Notes: generated from the sequence alone by a model not told the origin. A DNA stretch of 64,000 nt from VAZQ01 sp963821505 (GCA_963821505.1 CAWGEH010000036.1:62001-126000); one strand, 5' to 3'; positions 1 to 8,750 are shown, counted from the stretch's first letter. Program-made: numbers and translations.

Positions 1-1087
1 CGAGCGCTCGATCTACTATCCCGGCGGCAGCATGATCGTCGATCCGAAGGGACGCGTCGTCGCCAGAATGCCCTACGATCGCCACGGCGTCGTCGTCGCG
101 GACGTGGTGCCGGAATGGGCGCACGACAAGACGGTCTACGCCGCCAATGACAAGTTCGCCGACCGGCGCCCCGCCACCTATGGAATCCTGGTCGAGAGCT
201 ACCAGGACACGCCGGTCGCCCGGACCGCCCACGAACCGATCGTCCCGTCGCGCGCGGTCAGCAAGGTGGCCGCCGTGCAGATCCACGTGGCGGACAACGT
301 GCGCTCCGATGACGTGTTCGCCATGCTCGATCACACCGCCAAGCTCGGCGCCAAGGTTCTGACGCTGCCGGAATATGCGCTGATCGGGACCTGGGCGCCG
401 CTGCCGGCGGATGCCACGCGCGCAGCCGACCTCGCGCCCGCGCATATCGCCGCAGCCGCCGACATCGCGAAGCGCTACGGCTGCGTCATCGCCTTGCCCA
501 CCGTGGTCCGCGAGGCCGACGACCTTTTCCCCGCCACCATTCTCCTGGGCCCCGATGGCGCCGAGCTCGGCCGCTATCGCAAGACCCACCTCACGGCGGA
601 GGAGCGCGCGTGGGCGCACGCCGGCGACGTCTATCCCGTCTTCGAGACGCCGTACGGCCGGATCGGGATCATGAGCGGGTACGACGCGCTGTTTCCCGAG
701 ACGTCGCGCTGTCTTGCCGCCGCTGCCGCCGACATCGTGCTTTGGCCGGCTGCATTGCGCGAACCGTTCGAGCGTGAATTGATCGCGGTGCCGCGCGCCG
801 CCGACAATCGCGTCGCCGTCGTGCTCGCCAATCGTCTCGATTGTCCCTATCCCGGCGGCAGCTTGGCGGTGCCGCCGGCGGGCTTCCCACTGTGGGACAT
901 CAACCAGGTTGCGCCGCGCTCCCTCAAGATGGGCGCGGTGATGCCGATGTTCATCGATCTCGCGGTATGCCGCCAGAAACAGATGATCCCCAAAGTCGAC
1001 ATGTTCGCGAACCGTCTGACGCAGACTTATTCGGCCTTGGTCGGGGCGCCGGCGCGCGCAGGCGGCCGAATGATCCGCGTGATCTGA
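1..1087 (+). CDS. Tandem carbon-nitrogen hydrolase (nitrilase-fold) protein, 5' end outside window
   Basis: The reading frame is open from base 2, so the gene begins upstream of the window; 361 residues are visible. The first residues (YYPGGSMIVDPKGR) are the end of one nitrilase-fold domain. A second domain follows from about base 270, with the expected glutamate (LPEYAL) and lysine (GRYRKTHL). At the place of the nucleophile the sequence reads GIMSGYDALFPE, so the usual Cys of the ICYD motif is a Gly. The second domain is therefore probably not catalytic and activity, if any, lies in the upstream half. The family hydrolyses amides, nitriles or carbamoyl groups; the substrate is unknown. The stop lies 11 bp before the GntR gene, so the two probably share a transcript. 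Confidence 0.8.
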   Translation, partial: ERSIYYPGGSMIVDPKGRVVARMPYDRHGVVVADVVPEWAHDKTVYAANDKFADRRPATYGILVESYQDTPVARTAHEPIVPSRAVSKVAAVQIHVADNVRSDDVFAMLDHTAKLGAKVLTLPEYALIGTWAPLPADATRAADLAPAHIAAAADIAKRYGCVIALPTVVREADDLFPATILLGPDGAELGRYRKTHLTAEERAWAHAGDVYPVFETPYGRIGIMSGYDALFPETSRCLAAAAADIVLWPAALREPFERELIAVPRAADNRVAVVLANRLDCPYPGGSLAVPPAGFPLWDINQVAPRSLKMGAVMPMFIDLAVCRQKQMIPKVDMFANRLTQTYSALVGAPARAGGRMIRVI

Positions 1088-1098
1088 GGGCCGGCAGG

Positions 1099-1824
1099 AT
1101 GTCGGGAGCGAAGACCACTACCCGGGCGGAAACCATCCGACAAAAGCTGGCGGACGACATCCTGCGCGGCGTCTATCCGCCGGGCGCGCGGTTGGACGAG
1201 AACGGCTTGGCGAAGCGGTTCAATCTGTCCCGGACCCCGGTGCGCGAAGCGCTCCGGCAGTTGACGTCGGCGGGGCTGGTGGAGATGCGGCCGCGGCGAG
1301 GCGTGATCGTGTCGCTTCCAACCAATTCCGCCTTGGCCGAGATGTTCGAGGTCATGGGCGAATTGGAGGCGTCCTGCGCGCGGCTCGCGGCGCAGCGAAT
1401 GTCGCCGGCCGAACGCGTCCGCCTCGAGCTCGTTCACCGGCGTTCGTTCGAGGCCGTTCGCAGCAACGACAAGGAGAGCTACCGCATGCTCAATTTCGAG
1501 TTCCACGATGTCATCTACCGCGGCGCTCACAACGAATTCCTGTCGGCAACGACCGTCGGCATCCGTCAACGAATTGCGCCGTTCCGGCGCGCCCAGTTCG
1601 CGATGCAGGACCGTCTGGCCAAGTCGCACGAGGAGCATGACGCCATTGTGAGTGCCGTCCTGCGCGGGGACGCGGAAACCGCGAGCGAGGTCATGCGGTC
1701 CCACGTCAACGTCGTCCGGGCCGCCTCGCGGGACTATATCCACGGCCTCGAGCTCACGGCGGCGTTCGGTGCGGCTGACAATCCACCGGTCGAAGGCGTC
1801 ATGCCGCGTCCGACGGGCATTTGA
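1099..1824 (+). CDS. GntR family transcriptional regulator, FCD (FadR-like) subfamily
   Basis: The 241-residue protein has an N-terminal winged helix-turn-helix (about residues 8-75, including SRTPVREALRQL and the wing RPRRGVIV) and an all-helical C-terminal FCD ligand domain with the FHDVIYRGAHN and SHEEHDAI segments that carry metal-binding His/Asp residues in this family. FCD regulators are usually repressors released by a carboxylic acid. The ATG at 1099 was chosen because it opens the HTH with normal spacing; the frame is open further upstream but overlaps the nitrilase gene. Placed between the nitrilase-like gene and the CoA-transferase gene, it plausibly controls both; this is inferred from position only. 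Confidence 0.88.
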   Translation: MSGAKTTTRAETIRQKLADDILRGVYPPGARLDENGLAKRFNLSRTPVREALRQLTSAGLVEMRPRRGVIVSLPTNSALAEMFEVMGELEASCARLAAQRMSPAERVRLELVHRRSFEAVRSNDKESYRMLNFEFHDVIYRGAHNEFLSATTVGIRQRIAPFRRAQFAMQDRLAKSHEEHDAIVSAVLRGDAETASEVMRSHVNVVRAASRDYIHGLELTAAFGAADNPPVEGVMPRPTGI

Positions 1825-1998
1825 CATCCGGCCGATCGGCCGACGGGGTCCGCAGATCCGAACCTGCCATGACGAGCGAGAACGCGCTCCGCCGCGCCGA
1901 GGGGTCGATTACCCGCCATCCCCCGATTTCGCGACCGCTTCATCCGCGCTACCCTCGCCGGACGCATTGAGGACAATCGCACCTGCAGGGAGACCGCG

Positions 1999-3180
1999 AT
2001 GACGCGACCGTTCGAGGGCATCCGGGTGATCGACGTTACGCACGTTCTGGCGGGGCCGTTCGCGGCCTATCAGCTGGCCGTGCTGGGCGCTGACGTGATC
2101 AAGGTCGAGCATCCCGACGACCCCGACCAGAGCCGCGGATCCGGTACCGACAAGGCGCTCAACCGCCGCAACATGGGCACCTCCTTCCTGACGCAAGCGT
2201 CGAACAAGCGCTCGATCGCGCTGGACCTGAAGCAGGCGAAAGAGCGCGAGATCCTCAAGAAGCTGGTCGCCACCGCCGACGTCTTCGTGGAGAACTACCG
2301 TCCCGGCGCCTTCGAGGCGCTGGGGCTCGGCTACGAGGCGTTGTCCGCGATCAATCCGCGCCTGATCTATGCCTCGTTCTCCGCCTTCGGCCAGCGCGGG
2401 CCGCGCGGCAACCAGACCGCCTACGACCACGTGATCCAGGCCACGTCGGGCATCATGGCGATGACCGGGACCAAGGACGTGCATCCGGTGAAGCTCGGCG
2501 CGCCGGTTGTCGATTACGCCACCGGCATGACCGGCGCCTTCGCATTGGCCTCGGCGCTGTTCCAGCGCGAGCGGACCGGGCGCGGCCAGCGCATCGACAT
2601 GGCGATGCTGGACGTGGCGATGATCCTGATGAGCTCGCATCTCACCGGTTATCTGCGCAACGGGGTGCATCCCAAGCCGCACGGCAACCGCCATCCCCAC
2701 GCCACCAACGGCGCCTTCGAGACCAAAGACGGGCTGGTGATGCTGGGCGCCAGCAACCTGCGCCAGCAGCGCCGGCTGTGGACGGTGCTGGGACGCCCCG
2801 ATATGATCAAGCGCAGCAACGACGAGCGCGACGCCGATCACGAGCGCGAGATCGCCGTGCTGTCGGGGATCATGTTGACGCGCACCGCGGACGAATGGGA
2901 GGAGTTCCTGCAGGCGCGCCACGTCCCGGCAGCGCGCGTGCGCACCATGGGAGAGGCGCTGTCCGATCCGCAGCTATCCACCCGCGGCATTATCCATCGT
3001 CACGAAACCGCCGCCGGCATCGAGGGTGGCTTCGGCGTGCCGCTGGCGGCGTTCACGTTCGACCACGGGGGTCCGCGCATCGACACGCCGCCGCCCACGC
3101 TCGGCCAGCACAACGACGACATCCTGCGCGAGCTCGGCGACGGCACGCGCGAAGCCAGCGTCGCCGGGATGAAGCGCTAG
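1999..3180 (+). CDS. CaiB/BaiF-type class III CoA-transferase
   Basis: The 393-residue protein matches the usual length of class III CoA-transferases, which move CoA between an acyl-CoA and a free acid through an enzyme-bound anhydride. Visible family landmarks are VIDVTHVLAGPFAAYQLAVL at the N terminus, the VENYRPG segment, and YDHVIQATSG, whose Asp aligns with the catalytic aspartate of formyl-CoA transferase. It is preceded by a 174-bp gap after the GntR gene and an AGGGAGA ribosome-binding site. The substrate cannot be told from sequence; a role in activating a carboxylic acid for degradation fits the neighbourhood. Confidence 0.9.
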   Translation: MTRPFEGIRVIDVTHVLAGPFAAYQLAVLGADVIKVEHPDDPDQSRGSGTDKALNRRNMGTSFLTQASNKRSIALDLKQAKEREILKKLVATADVFVENYRPGAFEALGLGYEALSAINPRLIYASFSAFGQRGPRGNQTAYDHVIQATSGIMAMTGTKDVHPVKLGAPVVDYATGMTGAFALASALFQRERTGRGQRIDMAMLDVAMILMSSHLTGYLRNGVHPKPHGNRHPHATNGAFETKDGLVMLGASNLRQQRRLWTVLGRPDMIKRSNDERDADHEREIAVLSGIMLTRTADEWEEFLQARHVPAARVRTMGEALSDPQLSTRGIIHRHETAAGIEGGFGVPLAAFTFDHGGPRIDTPPPTLGQHNDDILRELGDGTREASVAGMKR

Positions 3181-3229
3181 AACGTACCCTCCGAAGCGGA
3201 ATCAGCGCGAGCGGCGAATTCGGTCTGCT

Positions 3230-3335
3230 CCCTCCCCCGCTTGCGGGGGAGGGTTGGGGAGGGGGGTGGCTGGAAATGCGCTATCATGTTGGATGCCCCC
3301 TCCCTGTCCCTCCCCCCGCAAACGGGGGAGGGGAC
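3230..3335. repeat. GC-rich cruciform intergenic repeat
   Basis: Two hairpins lie side by side: CCCTCCCCCGC-TT-GCGGGGGAGGG at 3230-3253 and CCCTCCCCCcG-caaa-CGGGGGAGGG at about 3308-3331. The flanking GGGGAGGGGGGTGGC (3255-3270) and GCCCCCTCCC (from about 3295) are also complementary, so the unit can fold as a cloverleaf. This looks like a dispersed palindromic element of the kind common between genes in Bradyrhizobium relatives. It may also work as a transcription terminator after the CoA-transferase gene. Confidence 0.7.
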
Positions 3336-3424
3336 GACATGGCACCGCCCGCGGATTCCAACCCGCCCTGATTTCGCTGCGTCTTGATCCCGGCTACGCT
3401 GAACCGACACCAGGAGACCAAACG

Positions 3425-3814
3425 ATGGCCAAGTTCACCTATGACCACATCCATTTGCGCAGCCCGAACCCGGAGGCCACCGCCCGGTATTACGAACGCA
3501 TGTTCGGCGCCGAGGTGGTCCGCACCATGCAACAGGGCACTCCGCGGATCGACCTCAAGCTCGGCGGCGCCAACATCTTCATTGCGCCGGTTGCTCCCGG
3601 GGATGGCGTCAACCCGCCGCCCGCCACGCCCTATCAGGGCCTCGACCATTTCGGGCTCACCGTCAGCGGCATCGACGCCGTCGTCGCCGAGCTCAAGGCC
3701 AAGGGCGCCGAGTTCACCCGCGAGCCGACCACGGTTCGGCCGGGCGTGCGCGTCGCCTTCCTGCGCGCGCCCGAAGGGGTGTCGATCGAGCTGCTCGAGC
3801 GCAGCGCGACGTGA
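3425..3814 (+). CDS. Glyoxalase/VOC-family protein
   Basis: The 129-residue protein has a vicinal-oxygen-chelate fold: DHIHLRSPNPEATARYYERMFGAE opens the first beta-alpha-beta module and GLDHFGLTVSGIDAVVAELK the second, ending EGVSIELLER. Metal-ligand candidates are the His in DHIH, the His in LDHFG and the Glu in IELLE. Length and layout resemble single-domain glyoxalase I or methylmalonyl-CoA epimerase relatives, but no subgroup can be fixed. The ATG at 3425 follows CAGGAGACC, a good ribosome-binding site. A 40-bp gap separates it from msrB. Confidence 0.82.
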   Translation: MAKFTYDHIHLRSPNPEATARYYERMFGAEVVRTMQQGTPRIDLKLGGANIFIAPVAPGDGVNPPPATPYQGLDHFGLTVSGIDAVVAELKAKGAEFTREPTTVRPGVRVAFLRAPEGVSIELLERSAT

Positions 3815-3854
3815 GCCGGCCGGCGGCGGTAACCCCGAGCGGAGCGTAGGCGCC

Positions 3855-4256
<402 letters not shown>

Positions 4257-4336
4257 CGCCGGCGGCCGCTGAGCGTAACCTCGTTGCGCCCGACGCACAG
4301 TTGCCGCGCACGCCGTGTGCTCACGTCCCCACGATA

Positions 4337-4354
4337 CCCGGGCTTGCCCGGGTT
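4337..4354. terminator. Hairpin downstream of msrB
   Basis: ACCCGGGC-TT-GCCCGGGT is a perfect 8-bp stem with a 2-base gap 80 bp after the msrB stop. No long T-run follows, so it is a weak intrinsic terminator candidate or a dispersed palindrome. More small inverted repeats follow up to about 4480, and nothing else was recognised in 4257-4500. Confidence 0.4.
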
Positions 4355-4500
4355 TCGTCTGAGTGTGCAAGTCGGGCAAGCCCCACTTGCGGTGGGGAAG
4401 GGAGCACGCCGAGTTTGCCGCCCGCGCCCGCCCCGCGAGCTCGCAGGAGAAGGGGAGTAGGCCCCTTTTTACGTCCGATTCGGCGCGAGAAGGGTTTCGT

Positions 4501-5518
4501 TCAGTCGTACAGCTTGAGGCTTGCGAATTCGCCGAGCGGATGCTCGTCGGTTTTCGTGCGTGCCATGGCGGGCGCGGGCTGTAGTCCAGGCAAACGTGCG
4601 CGCGCCTTCTTTTCCAGGCGTTGCGCGTCCGCGGGGATCAGGTCAGGGCTCCATTTGGCAATCAGGACGAATTGAGCGAACAGCGTCTCCGCCTCGTTGT
4701 GCTTGCCGGCTTTGGCGGCGGTTCCGATCGCATCCCAGGCCTGCTTGAGTTCGGGAATTGTCATCCAGTCGTCGCGGCGTTCCGTGCCTTCGATCGCGAA
4801 CACGATATAGGGCTGATTTCTGTAGGCCTTGCCGTCGATGCCGATCAGACCGAAATCGTTGGGGTCGATACGAAGGTCCTTCAAGTCGGCGGTTCCCTTT
4901 GGCGCGCGGATCACCAGCCAAGTCCCGGTCGAAACGTCGGACCACTCCTGGTCCAACCCGATTTCCAGCTCGGCGTGATCGGTGTTGCCGAACAGAAGGT
5001 CCAGTCCCTTTCGCAATGGAGCCACCAGCGGAATTGCCTTGCTGAAGAAGCTCACTCCGGCGGTATCCGCCAGGCTCGTCAGGACGTCCATGTATGGTCC
5101 GGCGAGATCGCTGCCTTTCACCGAGAACAGCCCGAGCTCGAGCGACAGCTTGCCCAGATAGGGTACCGGTCCGAGAACCGGTTTGTTGATCGTGATGATG
5201 CGTTCAAGATGGGCTGAATTCGAGCTCCTTCATGAGGCTCGGGGCCAGCACGGTCTGAAACTCGATCAGGCCCTTGTCCTCATGGTAGTAGTGAGTGCGG
5301 GCGTTCACCGCGCCGTAAAACTTGCCGCTCCACTTGCGGATATTGACGATCCGCGATGAGCGCACGGTGATGGACACATATTCGTCGTCCTTCTTGAGCA
5401 GGCGGGGCGGCTCGCTCACGCCGCTCGGCTTATCTAGCCGTTGAACGACGAAATCCTCTCCCGCCGCGTCGACCTTTTGCCAGGCTGCATTCCAAATCTG
5501 CTTGAACCAGGACAGCAT
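4501..5518 (-). CDS. Uncharacterised protein, reading frame broken near 5210
   Basis: Two minus-strand frames join into one likely gene of about 339 residues. The first runs from ATG 5518 to a TGA at 5204-5206 (104 residues). The second continues in another frame from about 5220 to 4501, but has no ATG, GTG or TTG before a GTG at 5121, although protein-like sequence (HLERIITINKPVLGPVPYL) is open 30 residues upstream of it. A single-base indel near 5206-5222 therefore best explains the layout. No signal peptide, membrane segment or known motif was recognised. The start at 5518 is chosen because MLSWFKQIW has no good start upstream. Function unknown; it is read opposite to msrB. Confidence 0.6.
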
Positions 5519-5607
5519 GACACCCTCCGCCAGGTTGTCTCAGGGGCGGACTATACCTCTGGTTGATGGCGGAAAAAAGTCCCGCGAGGCTTCCCATACT
5601 CGCGCAC

Positions 5608-6189
5608 TCATCTCCTGGCGAGAATTCCGCGCAAGGCTTGCGTGCGGTCCGAAGTCTTGTCGTCCGAAGTCTTGCGATCCGAAGTCTTGCGATCCGAAGT
5701 CTTGCGGTCCGAAGTCTTGCGGTCCGAAGTCTTGCGGTCCGAAGTCTTGCGGTCCCACGTGATGTCGGCGATCCGCCAACCCGCTCTCAGCTTGACGAGG
5801 TCGAGGACGACGGTGGTGTGCCTGCCCGCGTTCTCGAATGAGACGGTCGCGCTCGCCTTGTCGGCGACGGTCTCGCTGACGGCGACGTCGACGGCGTTGA
5901 TTTCCCAATCCTGCGCATCGACGAAGGGATCGAAGTCGAGCGTCCCAACCTCGCCGCGCGCGTCCTTGCGGTCCTTGATGACGAGCGCGGCGAGTGTGGG
6001 CTCGAAATAGCGCCTCACGGCGGCGTAGTTGTCGAGCGGGATTCCCTTGCCATTTTTGCCTTTGTAGGCGGCATAGATGGCCTCCACGAACGATCTGGCG
6101 GAAGGTTGCGCCGCCTTCGCCCCGACGGTCGCGAAGGCGACGCCAATGCAGGCTCCGATAAGGACGTTGCGTCGGGCGATCATGATCAT
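5608..6189 (-). CDS. Secreted DUF3828-like protein with a C-terminal pentapeptide repeat
   Basis: The 193-residue product starts with a signal peptide (RRNVLIGACIGVAFATVGAKA, cleaved near residue 25). The mature part, with FVEAIYAAY, a conserved Tyr/Asp-rich stretch and a closing WRIADITW, resembles DUF3828 periplasmic proteins; this match is from memory and not certain. After ITW the protein carries seven consecutive copies of DRKTS (one DDKTS), encoded by a 15-bp tandem repeat, then ends in LRGILARR. The repeat looks like expansion of a single WDRKTS segment. Two start codons (6189 and 6183) are possible. It is followed by no obvious operon partner; the Bug gene upstream is 77 bp away on the same strand. 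Confidence 0.75.
   Translation of the reverse strand: MIMIARRNVLIGACIGVAFATVGAKAAQPSARSFVEAIYAAYKGKNGKGIPLDNYAAVRRYFEPTLAALVIKDRKDARGEVGTLDFDPFVDAQDWEINAVDVAVSETVADKASATVSFENAGRHTTVVLDLVKLRAGWRIADITWDRKTSDRKTSDRKTSDRKTSDRKTSDRKTSDDKTSDRTQALRGILARR
5645..5754. repeat. 15-bp minisatellite, about 7-8 copies
   Basis: The unit is tccgaagtcttgcgg/gat on the plus strand, repeated head to tail with only a few substitutions in the last two bases of each unit. It lies inside the 3' part of the DUF3828-like gene and, being a multiple of three, keeps the reading frame while lengthening the protein by five residues per unit. Confidence 0.93.
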
Positions 6190-6266
6190 TCTTTGCGTTC
6201 TTTGGCGCTTATGGCGGGCACCGCCGCGCGGCCGGCCGCGAGCGCCGTCAAAGTGCTCACGTGTCG

Positions 6267-7295
6267 TCAACGTGCCCGCACGGTGTAGGCGGCGCGGACT
6301 TTTTCCAGCAAGGCCGGCGACAGGTTGCTGACCTCGGCGACGAGCTTCTGCAGATCCTGCCCCGCCATCGGCGAGACGCCGACCTTGATCTTTTCCGCCT
6401 CGGCGAGCAATTCGGGGTCCTTCATGGTGGCGTCGAAAGCGCGCCGCAGCGCCGTCACGCGGTCCGCCGGCGCCGCGGGGGTGGTGAAGAAAGCGGTGCC
6501 GACCTCGGTCGCGTTCATGATCGCGCCGAGGATCGCGCGCTCCTCGTCGTTGCGCGCGAGGTCGACGGCTGTTGGAACATCGGGAAGCTCGGGGTGCCGC
6601 TTGAGGGCGAACTGCACGAGAATGGCGACGCCTTTGTCCCGGATCCAGTCGGGGTGAGCGACCTTCAGCGCCGTCCAGGACGTCGAATGGCCTTCGACCT
6701 CGCCACGCTCGACCGCGAGCATGGCTTCGTTCGATCCCTTGTATCCCATGACCAGCTTGAACTTCGTTCCGAACACGTTGTTCATGACGGTGGGATAGAT
6801 CGAGACGGTCGAGCCGACCCCGGTGCCCGACAGCGTGGCTTCCAGCTTCTGGGCGTCGGCGAAGGTCTTCACCGGCGAGGTCTTCCACATGAACACCATG
6901 TTGACCAGGGAGTCGGTGCGGCCGATCCAGTTGAGCTCGGCGGTCTTGAAGCGGACGCCTTGCGTCCCGAGCTTCTCGTCGAGCGGCATGGTCGGCGCGC
7001 CGATGCCGATGACGGTGCCGTCCTTGGGAGAGACGTTGAAAATCGTGTTCACCGCCAGGAAACTGCCGGCGCCGGGCATGTTCTTCGGGACGATGTTCGG
7101 GTTGCCGGGAATGTGCTTGCCCAGGTGGCGGGCGACCAGCCGCCCGAGCACGTCGTTGCTGCCGCCGGGCGGATAACCGATCACGAAGTCGATGGTCCTG
7201 CCGGCGTAGAACTGTTCCGGCGTTTGCGCCGCCGCCTGGGCGCCGGCGATCACGGCAAAACCGGCAACGAAGCTCGCGCGGAGAGCAAATGGCAC
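6267..7295 (-). CDS. Tripartite tricarboxylate transporter solute-binding protein (Bug/TctC family)
   Basis: The 342-residue protein has a signal peptide (to about AGAQAAAQ) and the Bug-family signatures YPPGGSNDVLGRLVA, PNIVPKNMPGAGS and a central GSTVSIYP segment. Bug proteins bind carboxylic acids in the periplasm and deliver them to a TctAB membrane pair or act as sensors. No tctA or tctB gene is present in the window, so this is an orphan receptor, as is frequent in proteobacteria with many Bug paralogues. The ATG at 7295 gives a full signal peptide. Ligand unknown. Confidence 0.9.
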   Translation of the reverse strand: MPFALRASFVAGFAVIAGAQAAAQTPEQFYAGRTIDFVIGYPPGGSNDVLGRLVARHLGKHIPGNPNIVPKNMPGAGSFLAVNTIFNVSPKDGTVIGIGAPTMPLDEKLGTQGVRFKTAELNWIGRTDSLVNMVFMWKTSPVKTFADAQKLEATLSGTGVGSTVSIYPTVMNNVFGTKFKLVMGYKGSNEAMLAVERGEVEGHSTSWTALKVAHPDWIRDKGVAILVQFALKRHPELPDVPTAVDLARNDEERAILGAIMNATEVGTAFFTTPAAPADRVTALRRAFDATMKDPELLAEAEKIKVGVSPMAGQDLQKLVAEVSNLSPALLEKVRAAYTVRAR

Positions 7296-7619
7296 GTGCG
7301 TTGTCCTCCTTGTGTCCGTTGGGAAGCAAACGTAGCGGGGATGGAGGGTTGGCGAAATCCGGCGTCAGCCGATGCGGCACCCGGCCGCACGATGTTCCAT
7401 TCGCCGTTCGCGGATGCCGATACCCGGTAGGGCGGATTAGCGCATGTTCCGGAAAAGTGGGAACCGGTTTTCCGAACAGAACATGCGCAAAATCGAAGAA
7501 TCTAGAGCGCATCACGATTCGACCCAATCGGGATGCGCTCTAGCGTCAGCGCAATCCGCCATTGCGCGCACATTCCTTAGACGGCGACGGGTCACGGCTG
7601 CGCTTCAGCCGCCCTCCGG
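7296..7619. other. Intergenic region of 324 bp between the Bug and RraA-like genes
   Basis: This gap contains the upstream region of the Bug gene (7296-7427), then a palindromic repeat interrupted by a RIME-like element (7428-7562), then the 3' flank of the RraA-like gene. No coding sequence was recognised. Confidence 0.7.
7438..7542 (+). repeat. RIME-like mosaic element, copy 1 (nested in another repeat)
   Basis: The 105-bp element contains two palindromes: GCGCATGTTC...GAACATGCGC around a CGGAAAA/TTTTCCG core, and TAGAGCGCATC...GATGCGCTCTA. Size and two-palindrome structure match the Rhizobium intergenic mosaic elements (RIME1). Outer ends read TAG...CTAG. The flanks (gtagggcggattag before, cgtcagcgcaatccgcc after) form the two arms of a different palindromic repeat, seen uninterrupted at 8440-8468. 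Confidence 0.88.
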
Positions 7620-8372
7620 CTACTGCTTCTCCCCGTAGGTCGCGCGCGAGATATCGGGCACCGGCACGCCGTCGTCGATCGCCTTGCAGCGGACCGCTTC
7701 GGCCTTCGCCTTCTGCTCGGCGGCATCGAGCACTTCCAGGACGACGTCGCGCGGAATGAAGCAGACGCCGGTATCGTCGGCGACCACGAGGTCGCCGGCC
7801 GAAACCCGGACCTCGCCGATCTGGATCGGGCCATTGATCTCCACGGTCTCGAGCCGCCACTTGCCCGTGACCGGCGTGATGTCGCTCGCCCAGACCGGAT
7901 AGCCGAGCGCACGCGAATGGGCGATGTCGCGCACGCCGCCCTGCACGATCGCTCCGACTTCCCCTTGGCGCTGGCCGGTCTGGGCGGAGATGCCGCCCAT
8001 ATTCGAGACGTTGGGGACGCCCTGGATCACGAGGACATCGCCTTGCTGCGCCAGATTGTGGGCTTCGAACTCGGCCATGCGGTTGACGTGCGCCCGGGCG
8101 CCTGCGAGCGGATCGATGCGCTGCAGGATGTTGCGCACGGTCAGCGCCGGTCCGGCGATGGTCCTGCCCGCAATGGTCGGCTTGAGCACGGACGCGCCGA
8201 TCACGCCCGCAGGGATGCCGAGCTCGTCCATGGTATCCGAGATGATGCCGGTCGGATCGCCGAGCGCGATGAGGCGCTCGACCACGCCCTGGGGCGGGCG
8301 CGGAACGGCCATCAGCTTGATGTTTTCGGCCGCGATGCGGCCGGTCAATCGTTTCTTCTCCGCATTGCTCAC
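7620..8372 (-). CDS. RraA-family protein (4-hydroxy-4-methyl-2-oxoglutarate aldolase-like)
   Basis: The 250-residue protein has the RraA/HMG-aldolase fold: SDTMDELG near the N terminus, QGDVLVIQG, and the metal-site motif GGVRDIAHSRALGYPVWA, whose Arg-Asp pair binds pyruvate and Mg2+ in the aldolases. It is longer than regulator RraA (about 160 residues), pointing to the enzyme group acting on oxo-acids from aromatic ring cleavage. A GTG at 8372 is the likely start; the frame stays open upstream without a better start. It stands alone on the minus strand. Confidence 0.8.
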   Translation of the reverse strand: MSNAEKKRLTGRIAAENIKLMAVPRPPQGVVERLIALGDPTGIISDTMDELGIPAGVIGASVLKPTIAGRTIAGPALTVRNILQRIDPLAGARAHVNRMAEFEAHNLAQQGDVLVIQGVPNVSNMGGISAQTGQRQGEVGAIVQGGVRDIAHSRALGYPVWASDITPVTGKWRLETVEINGPIQIGEVRVSAGDLVVADDTGVCFIPRDVVLEVLDAAEQKAKAEAVRCKAIDDGVPVPDISRATYGEKQ

Positions 8373-8439
8373 TGGCGCGTTCCCCCGTTGTGCCGCTTTG
8401 CCACGTCGCGCCACTTTACATCGGCCGCGCGCAATGTCG

Positions 8440-8468
8440 TAGGGCGGATTAGCGGAGCGCAATCCACC
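8440..8468. repeat. Palindromic intergenic repeat (gtagggcggattagcg...cgcaatccacc)
   Basis: The arms GGCGGATTAGCG and CGCAATCCACC are imperfectly complementary. The same sequence occurs at 7428-7562, there split by a RIME-like element, so this copy shows the empty site. Confidence 0.75.
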
Positions 8469-8687
8469 TTTCCGCGACATGCGGCGAAGCGCAGCGCTCC
8501 ACCACGTCCGTATGATGGACCGCGAGCGCGCAATGCCCGCCTTAGCTCGACGTGACCGAACGCATCAGCGGAAGTCGATGGTGGCGTTGGGCGCTTGCCC
8601 CGAAGAGCGTCGCTCGCTACCGTTGCCACCTCTCCGCCGAACGGTTTCCGTTCCTTCGGAAGGAAACTGCGCCAGTTTAGTATCGAT

Positions 8688-8730
8688 GCGTTTTTCCCGG
8701 CGACCCGGTTTCCACTTCGCCGGAAAACGC
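8688..8730 (+). repeat. Palindromic half-element (gcgttttt...ccggtttccacttcgccgg)
   Basis: GCGTTTTTCCCGGCGA pairs imperfectly with TCGCCGGAAAACGC. Its core resembles the left palindrome of the RIME-like elements (gaagtggaaaccgg versus aaagtgggaaccgg). It ends 20 bp before the GST start and an inverted relative lies just after the same gene at 9469-9510. Confidence 0.7.
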
Positions 8731-8750
8731 TACAGCAAAGGCCAATCCCC

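Larger units (their letters stand above)
8373..8750. other. 378-bp intergenic region with palindromic repeats
   Basis: It lies between divergent genes (RraA-like leftward, GST rightward) and should hold both promoters. It contains an uninterrupted palindromic repeat at 8440-8468 and an inverted half-element at 8688-8730. No gene was recognised. Confidence 0.6.

Noticed and set aside
5642..6010. Plus-strand frames reading SEVLR or SCGPK repeats over the minisatellite
   Set aside because: Any 15-bp repeat gives pentapeptide repeats in all six frames; the minus-strand frame is the one with a signal peptide and a folded domain.
5608..7527. A 639-codon minus-strand frame spanning the DUF3828-like and Bug genes
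   Set aside because: It is the DUF3828-like gene's frame extended upstream through the Bug gene in the wrong frame; the Arg/Gly-rich stretch has no ribosome-binding site, and the two real genes have signal peptides of their own.
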